Positions 57,201 to 64,000 of a stretch of DNA of 64,000 nucleotides are shown in pieces. Below the pieces are notes generated by a model. The model worked only from the letters and a program-made list of their open reading frames with translations. It ran no database searches and was not told the DNA's origin. Source of the DNA: Delphinapterus leucas (Eukaryota; Chordata; Mammalia; Artiodactyla; Monodontidae); contig NW_022098044.1 of the NCBI RefSeq assembly GCF_002288925.2, positions 12,834,028 through 12,898,027 on the forward strand, read 5' to 3'. Positions within the stretch are counted from its first letter, which is position 1, and every line of letters begins with the position of its first letter. A program made the position numbers and the translations under genes.

Positions 57201-57491
57201 CCCCTGTCCTCTTGTCTGACTCACAAATCATCACCAAAGTAGTTTTCCTTTTGTTTGTTTGTTTGATTGTAATTCCTTTGTATAGGAGATTTTCAGTACA
57301 CAGTGGGTTTTATTAAGATTCAATGGGCATTTGGCTGGCCTCCTTCTAAGAAACACAACCAGAGGTAAAATGTTAAAATGATGATGAATAATTATGATGA
57401 AAACCAAAGTCATGTTTACTCACAATAGTTTCACATTATAGTTTTGGCTAAATGGGAAATGACCTGTTAAAAATTAAAAATTAGTTACTGG

Positions 57492-57835
57492 AACTTCCCT
57501 GGTGACCCAGTGATTAAGAATCCACCTGCCAATGCAGGAGACATGGGTTAGAGGCCTGGTCTGGGAAGGTCCCACATGTTGTGGAGCAACTAAGCCCATG
57601 CACCACAACTACTGAGCCTGCGCTCTAGAACCTGCAAGCCATAGCTGCTGAGCCCACGTGCCACAACTACTGAAACCCACGTGCCTAGAGCCTGTGCTCT
57701 GCAACAAGAAAAGTCACTGCAATGAGAAACTCACACACCGCAGTGAAGAGTAGCCCCCACTTACCTCAACTAGAGGAAGCCCGCGCGCAGCAACGAAGAC
57801 CCAATGCAGCCAAAAATAAATAAAATTTTAAAAAA
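57492..57835 (+). mobile_element. CHR-type SINE, full long form
   Basis: The most complete long-form copy: AACTTCCCTGGTGACCCAG head, three ACAACTACTGA-type units, the GAAGAGTAGCCCCC segment absent from other copies here, and tail CAGCCAAAAATAAATAAAATTTT. The target duplication TAGTTACTGG lies at 57482-57491 and 57836-57845. The B box is mutated (GGTTAGAGGCC). Confidence 0.95.
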
Positions 57836-57845
57836 TAGTTACTGG

Positions 57846-58690
57846 GATTTGAGGAATGAGATTTTATAGATATTATTATTTTTCTAGAGAGAAATATTCC
57901 AGGGCTAGATAAAGAATATCCCTGGGTAGTGCTGGCTGGCCCTTTGCATGTCACTGCATCTTTGCCCATAAAAAGGGCAGTTCATGGACCAGGGAAAGGG
58001 AAGTTTGGCTTTAAAATATTTTTTGAAATGTAGGCTCCGAAGAGGTGGGTGCAATCTAATAAAAGTTTTACCTGATATCCAGGAACCAAGAGAGGTTGGC
58101 ACCATTGTTTTGTAAAGGAATTAATGGCACCATATATAATGGGACTGACCACAGTGGCAGGTCAGATCTTCAGGAAAGCTGGTGGGAGGGATAGGGTGTG
58201 TCACTGGGCATGTCCCCATGGAAGGGCATCCAAGTACTTCTTTCACCTTCTTCTCTGTGCCTCTTCAGACAGGTTTGTCATCCCAGGAAAACTGAGGCAG
58301 CTTAACAAGCTCTCAACCAAATAGCTTGCTTGATTGTTTAAAAATCAATATTGCCCTTTTGGCACTGAATTTTTCAGTTACTTTGATGGCTTCTCAACCA
58401 GTACAAAAATGGTGAATGGGAGGTCAAGAAAAATAATGCATTTTGAAGTCTCACTTGGGGCATTTTTACTCTAGAGGGTAAAGACCTTCCTTTTTCACTC
58501 TGACAAGACTTTAATTTTTAAGTTTTGTTTTTCTTTCTGAATTAATTTGATCCTGGAGTTACACGCCAGCTAAATATTTATTGATGATGTGTGAGCTTGA
58601 AAATGAGCCCCACTGGATCTCTGCTCCTCAGTACTCATGTTTCCCCATCTTCCCGTCTCATTCTCAAGGTGTCCTAAAGACAGTTTTGTC
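57846..58690. other. No gene seen
   Basis: Unique-looking DNA; no supported feature. Confidence 0.4.
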
Positions 58691-58720
58691 GTGTGTGTGT
58701 GTGTTTCTGTGTGTCTGTGT
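58691..58720. repeat. (GT)n microsatellite, interrupted
   Basis: GT units with TTCT and CT interruptions. Confidence 0.85.
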
Positions 58721-59304
58721 TTTCTTAATTGCAGTTTCTTTCCAGCCGGAATCCAGCCTCTTCTTTCACTTGGTGGGAAGTATTCACACATAGGTTGTAG
58801 AGGATGTGCTAATTAATGGATGTCCAAACATCTGGGGGAAAACAAGCAAAGTTACAATTAACACACAATAAACAAATACAGAAAAGGTGGACAGATGGAG
58901 CACATCAGAAAGATGGCTTGGGGGAATGCACTGTCTACCCTGTCTGCACCTGTTTCCTAGCACCATTCCATTTGGAAGGGAAAACATGTTTATCTCGCTG
59001 TCTGTGAGTCCTAACTTGATGCCTGACACTGTAAACTGAAGCCATTCTCTGGTCAGCAAGGAGGGACTCTCAGGAAGCGGGGCATGATTATTCTGTTGGC
59101 AATTCACAGACACCCAGGAGCTTTACTGAAAGAGCCCATCTCTGGGCCTCACGTGCGTGTGTATACACACATATGGATTAAAATATTGCTTCAACCCTCA
59201 CCTTCCAGCCAGCCTGAAATTATTCTTTCTCATTCCCAATTCTCCCTGTTGTAATTAGCTCTTCAGACCACACACCAGAAGGTCTACAAAAGCAGCACAA
59301 GAGT
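58721..59304. other. No gene seen
   Basis: Unique-looking DNA; frames on both strands at 58,780-59,110 overlap each other and lack family features. Confidence 0.4.
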
Positions 59305-59520
59305 AAAAAATAATACGAGCTAACATGTATTGAGTGCACGCAGAGCATGAGATCATCTTCTAAGTGCTTTCTGGGCGTTATTCCATGGACACCTCACAGC
59401 ATCCTTAGGAGTTAGGTGTGGTTATTCTCTGCATTTTACAGAGAGGAAAACTAAGGGACACAGAAGTTATGTAACTTGCCCGTCAGACAGCTGCTTGTGG
59501 CATGGCTGCTATTCATAATT
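59305..59520 (+). mobile_element. MIR SINE
   Basis: GCTAACATGTATTGAGTGC, TTCTAAGTGCTTTCTGGGCG, CATTTTACAGAGAGGAAAAC and AAGTTATGTAACTTGCCCG follow MIR order. Confidence 0.85.
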
Positions 59521-60587
59521 CTTACCCAAGCTTTACTTGCTAATTGGTAACTGTTCCGCCTTTTATCCAGTGTGTTTCCTGACCCTGGACTTTCTCTTGT
59601 TTGATCTTGTATATGCCAGTTTTTAACTTTTTTATCATGTGATCTATCTGGCTCTCGACTCTTGGGTCCCTCTCAAGAACTCTAGCTAATACTCACCACA
59701 ATGATTCTCCCCAACATGGGCTGCTTCCATCATTCATCTCATTTATCCATGCTGGTAGGTCTTCACGATGAAGACTGAACTCCAACCTTTGAACCTGTAC
59801 TCCTCCAACTCTTCTCCATTCTCTAGAAGGAGGCAGGACTCCTGCTTGGTATGATCTTATGTATTTCAGTCATTGTAAAGTTGAGTTCACCAGTGGTGCA
59901 AAATCTCAACAACCATTGACTCCCAAAGCATGATTTTCAAGGTAACACAGGAGAATAAGAGAACTCATAGGAGCTTCAGTGTTTAGTAATCCTTTACTGC
60001 CTTGAGTATAGCTTTCAGGTTCCTTACTGGTTCTGGCTCATGGTTGGATCTTCATTATGCACCTTTCCCTTGCACTCTAGTTTCTAGTCTCTAACCTTTC
60101 TTTATTACTGGCAGTTTCCTAGATGTCCCTCCCTGGGCTTTTCTTCTTTTCTGTTGATTCTCTAAATGTGAGAGTACCCTCAGATGTGTTCCATGCTCTC
60201 AATCCATCCAGTTCTATGACAAATATTATTTATTTTTAACAACTCTCAAGTGTACCTCTCTAGCCCTACTCTTGACTGGAAACCAAACTGGCATACCCAC
60301 TTTCTTCATTTTTCTGCCCCAGTTGGTGGTCTAAAACCACTATGTTGTACACAGGATTATTCAGTGGAGAGTGTTAAAGTGTTAACACCCAGCCCAAGTC
60401 CCAGTGGATAAGCTCTATGACTAGCATGGGGCTACATCTGGAGAAAGAAGTGATACCATTCCTTTCATCGAAAGGCACTGACATTCCACCAAGTTGTATA
60501 TTCATGAGGCTGTGTCCTCCAATAAGGGGACATCATTTTTTAATACTCACAAAGTCAAATTAGCCTACAGCTTCTCCTACATTTTAA
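59521..60587. other. No gene seen
   Basis: About 1 kb of unique-looking DNA without a named repeat. Confidence 0.4.
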
Positions 60588-60930
60588 AGAAGGTTCCATG
60601 AGAGCAGGATCCTTGTGGGTCTTGTTTGCCATTGTAGTCTCAGTACTCAAAACAGTGCCTGGGGGCTTCCCTGGTGGCGCAGTGGTTGAGAGTCCGCCTG
60701 CTGATGAAGGGGACGCAGGTTCGTGCCCCGGTCCGGGAGGATCCCGCATGCCGCGGAGTGGCTGGGCCCGTGAGCCATGGCCGCTGGGCCTGTGCGTCTG
60801 GAGCCTGTGCTCCACAACAGGAGAGGCCACAACAGTGAGAGGCCCGCGTACTGCAGAAAAAAAAAAAAAAAAAAAACAGTTCCTGGAACACAGAAGGTAC
60901 TCATTCATATTTGAAAAATGCATTATAAAA
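60588..60930 (+). mobile_element. L2 3' end split by a SINE
   Basis: GTTCCATGAGAGCAGGATCC and CTCAAAACAGTGCCTGG precede the SINE. AACACAGAAGGTACTCATTCATATTTG follows it. Joined, they read as an L2 3' terminus. Confidence 0.75.
60663..60872 (+). mobile_element. CHR-type SINE, short form, in L2
   Basis: GGGCTTCCCTGGTGGCGCAG head, B box GGTTCGTGCCC, GCGTACTGC end, ~22-bp A tail. The duplication AAAACAGT(G/T)CCTGG lies at 60649-60662 and 60873-60886. Confidence 0.95.
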
Positions 60931-61074
60931 AAATAATAAATAAATTATTTTTAAAATTCCTTCTTCCAAAATGTGTTGCTCTGCTTTTGATAACTTCAAC
61001 TAATGATGGGACGAATGAGATGTTCAAAATTGGGAGGCAGAAAAATGATCTAAAATTTAAAAATTCATGAATTA

Positions 61075-61265
61075 AAGATAATAATAATAACTAAATTTAT
61101 TGAACATATTATGTAGTAGGCACACTTAAGTTCAATCTTCACATGACCCCTATAAGGAAGACTCTTGTATTATTTCTATCTTATAGATGAGGAAACTGAG
61201 GCACACAGAGTCTATGTAACTTGAGCAAGGTCATGTGGCTACAAAAGTGTTGAACAGAGCAGGGA
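61075..61265 (+). mobile_element. MIR SINE
   Basis: ATTTATTGAACATATTATG, TAGATGAGGAAACTGAGGCACACAG, and GTAACTTGAGCAAGGTCATGTGGC are strong MIR blocks. Confidence 0.9.
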
Positions 61266-62212
61266 TGCTACATGGTACATCTGCAGAAAGAAGTGGAGGA
61301 ATAGAAAGTCTCAGAGCAGAGTGTCTGACTTGGAGCACCATACCATGGTTTGGAATAGGTCCATAGACAGGGATTGATTCCTGGAGCTCCACAATGGCAT
61401 TCCAGACCCTTTCAAAGAACAAGCACATCATTTATTATCTAAACTGGGATACGTTTTCTAAGAGAATGGGTTAATGGGCATAAGCTGGATCTCAACAGAG
61501 CCAGTTGAGACACATAGGAGCCCTACTTCTCTACTCCTGGTTTATATGGTATGGGCTTTGTCCACACTAGGCATCATGTTCTACTTTTACTTATGTACTT
61601 TCCACTTTTCAGATTGACTCTGCCCACCTGATGCCTTGGCAAGCACACAGTAAATACATATTGAGCTGGATGGATTATCCATGGACAATTCTGACATTGA
61701 ATTATCTCATTCAGTATGCATAATGGCTTTATACTATGATGTCATGGGAGTACTTTGTCACCATTTTTTAAACAATTTTAAAGTAATGTAAATAGTACTG
61801 GCTAAACAAAATCAACAACGACAAACAAAAATGGGTGACTGAGTTAGGGTCCTTGTTCCGATAGATGTTTTACTGGGGTGAAGTTATTTAACAATCTGGT
61901 ATCCTTGTCCTTTTTAAAAATATGAATGGATCATCATTGGGGATCCTAAAAGTCTCGTTTTATTAGTCACTTTCTAAAATGTAATTGTCAGTCCTAACCT
62001 AAAATCATCTCAAAACGTTGCCCATAGCCATTTTCTTCTCTGCAAACCAAGACCATGTGATGGAATGTGTTTGCCAGAGAATTAAAATGAGACACTTTCC
62101 ATCTATCAAGAGATCACAGAAAGCAGAAAATGAGCAATGTTGAGACATGTTGTTTTTCCATAAAGTTGTTAAAATTATGTTACAATGATGATAAGAAATA
62201 AATATCATCCAT
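61266..62212. other. No gene seen
   Basis: Unique-looking DNA; a weak L2-like tail near 61,600-61,680 (CACACAGTAAATACATATTG) is not enough to call. Confidence 0.4.
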
Positions 62213-64000
62213 TCTTTTTTAAAAATAAACTTTGTATTTTAATACACTTTCAGATTTACAGAATTGTCATGAAGATAGTACAGACAATTCTTGAATACCC
62301 CACACTCAGTTTCTGCTCTTAACATCTTACATTGGTAGGGTATGCTTGTCATAATTTATAAACCGATGTTGATGCATCATTATTATTAATATTTCTCTAT
62401 AGGTAAGTCCCCCATTAACCTCCCCCCTGGCTATTTTCAAAATGTCCTACCCTTTGGTTTTCTGCATTCAGTTTTCATTTAAATATGATATGCATGTGTG
62501 TGATTCTTTTGGTGTTTATTCCCCTTGGTGTTCTCTGAGCTTCCTGGATCTGTGATTTGGTGTCTGTCATTAATTTTGGAAAGGTCTCTGCTAGTATTTT
62601 CACATATTTCTTCCACTCCATGCTCTCTTCCTTCATCTGGTATTATAATTATATGTATGTTACATCTTTTGAAATTATCCCATTGTTATTGAGTGTTCTG
62701 TTCTTTTCTGTAACTACTTTTTCTCTTTTCATTTCAGTTTGGGAAGTTTCTATTGACCTAACTTCGAACTCATGTATTCTTTGCTTTAACTGTGACTAGT
62801 CAACTATGAGCCCATAAAAGCATTAGTTATTCATGTTACAGTGTAACATGTAACATAAGTAACTTTCCTTTTTATTTGTTCTTAAAGTTTTCATCTCTGT
62901 GCTTACTTTACTCATCTGTTGTCTCATGTGGTATACTTTTTCCATTAGATCCCTCGACATATTAATCATAATTATTTAAAATTCTCTGTGTTATAATTCC
63001 AGCATCTGTATCATATCTGAGATGGGTTTTGATGGACAACCTCCTTAGACTGTGGTTTTTTTTGTTTCGTTTTGTTTTCTTGCCTTTCACTGTGCCTTAT
63101 AATTGTTTGTTGAATGCTGGATGTGATGTGTTAAGTAATAGAAACTGAGATAAAGAGGACCTGAAAATGAAGTTTCATGTTAATTTGACTAGGAATTATT
63201 CTTTGCTTAATGCTTTTGTACCTATAGGTGCCAGAGGCTTAATGCTTTTGTACCTATAGGTGCCAGAGGCTTCACATTCACTAGTGTTCTTGCAGCTATT
63301 TCAGGTATAGTCTGCAAAACTATTATGGTACTCTAGCCATGTTACTGTGGTGATAAGACACAGGGAAAGAGGAGTGTCCTACAAACATGCACTTAAATCT
63401 CAGTCTTTTAGTGGGCTTGCTTCTCTGACCTGTGACCTTCAGAAGTGTTCCTTCTGTTAGAGCACCCATCCCCATTTGGTGAGAAAAGAAGTCTAGAGAG
63501 GACTCGGGAGAGAGAGGAATGCCTTCCCCATGATTCTGAGACAAGATTCTGTTAAAATCTTCCCCTCCCCAGTAGTAAGCCTTTGTTATAGGGAAGGTTC
63601 AGGGCATATTTCACAGGATTGTTCTTTCTCTCCTCTTTCCAGTTCCAGGAGGTGCTCTCTTTAGACCTCCACTATGTGACGATTCCTGTAGATGCTTGGT
63701 GGGAAGTCACACAAACGTGTGGAGCCCCCATAAGATAGCAACCCAAGGGGTTCTCACTCTAAAGTTAGGCCACATTCACCCTCCAAGCGTTCATCAAAAT
63801 GATCATTTAAGATTTTCTACCAATTTATGATTCCAGTGGTTTCTGTTCTGTGGAAACAGTTCTTGGCTGTGACTCTTTGAATTCACCTCTGTCTCCAAAT
63901 TTCAGGCTGGTGGTTTGCTCTACAAACTCATTTCTCTGATGAGTCCTACAAAGTCATTGGTTTTCAGTTTCCCCAGCTTTTTCTTATAAGGATGGGGGTG
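62213..64000 (-). mobile_element. HAL1 (half-L1) or deleted L1M, continues past the window
   Basis: At the left, CAGATTTACAGAATTGTCATGAAG and CATCTTACATTGGTAGGGTATGC are an L1M/HAL1 3' UTR in reverse complement. With no ORF2 between, ORF1-type text follows: GAGCTTCCTGGATCTGTGATTTGG, TTTTGGAAAGGTCTCTGC, TTCAGTTTGGGAAGTTTCTATTGACC. Beyond about 63,000 it reads as 5' UTR, ending with GGTTTTCAGTTTCCCCAGC at the window edge. 3' UTR directly joined to ORF1 is the defining layout of HAL1. All frames are decayed. Confidence 0.6.
63205..63268. repeat. Perfect 32-bp tandem duplication in HAL1
   Basis: Two adjacent identical units, GCTTAATGCTTTTGTACCTA..., at 63205-63236 and 63237-63268. The host element is old and decayed, yet the units do not differ, so the duplication is young. 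Confidence 0.95.

Noticed and set aside
6511..60872. tRNA-like heads as functional tRNA genes
   Set aside because: They are SINE heads with only A and B boxes retained; they lack a foldable mature tRNA and are followed by SINE bodies and A tails.

Overview
The window reads as nuclear DNA of a cetacean, probably a toothed whale or dolphin. The evidence is in its repeats. Eight short (~205-220 bp) and four longer (~245-345 bp) tRNA-Glu-derived SINEs of the CHR type (shared by cetaceans, hippos and ruminants) are present, most with clear target-site duplications. The short copies match the deletion-type CHR-2 SINEs known from whales. The LINE-1 elements have the artiodactyl/cetacean type of 5' UTR and 3' end. 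The background is ancient mammalian repeats: MIR, L2, L1M/HAL1, hAT-Charlie and LTRs. The species assignment is inference from these repeats.

I find no intact protein-coding gene, exon series, rRNA, tRNA or CRISPR. Nearly all longer reading frames are pieces of L1 ORF2, SINEs read through, or simple repeats. The window is best read as intergenic or deep-intronic DNA.

Layout. 0.3-3.5 kb: an L1 truncated at both ends, with a 38-bp target duplication. 4.6-6.7 kb: L2 traces, a pyrimidine microsatellite and a SINE. 7.2-20.9 kb: a nested stack. An old minus-strand L1 has been split by a Charlie DNA transposon, an unassigned ~1-kb insertion, a full-length but dead young L1 (10.9-18.45 kb, itself carrying a SINE in ORF1) and another SINE. 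21-32 kb: SINEs, MIR, L2 and an L1M piece, plus a 143-bp segment at 22.3 kb that is a ~98% copy of one at 19.8 kb. 32.2-34.4 kb: an L1 3' end carrying a MER1-like transposon, then an L1M fragment. 34.6-45.7 kb: many MIRs, an LTR, SINEs and a long L2 copy. 47.5-50.4 kb: an L1M with a nested SINE, and a solo LTR inserted in a MIR. 53-61 kb: MIRs, SINEs and an L1/HAL1 piece. 62.2-64.0 kb: a HAL1-like element running off the window end.

There is no gene network to describe. The interest lies in insertion history, local duplications and junction structures. I saw no convincing novel gene system. The best leads are the 98% segment pair (19.8/22.3 kb), the double-truncated L1 with rearranged junction DNA, the unassigned insertion at 9.3-10.3 kb, and the 93-bp tandem duplication in the young L1 5' UTR. 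Repeat family names come from recognition by eye, not from a database search, and old-repeat boundaries are approximate.
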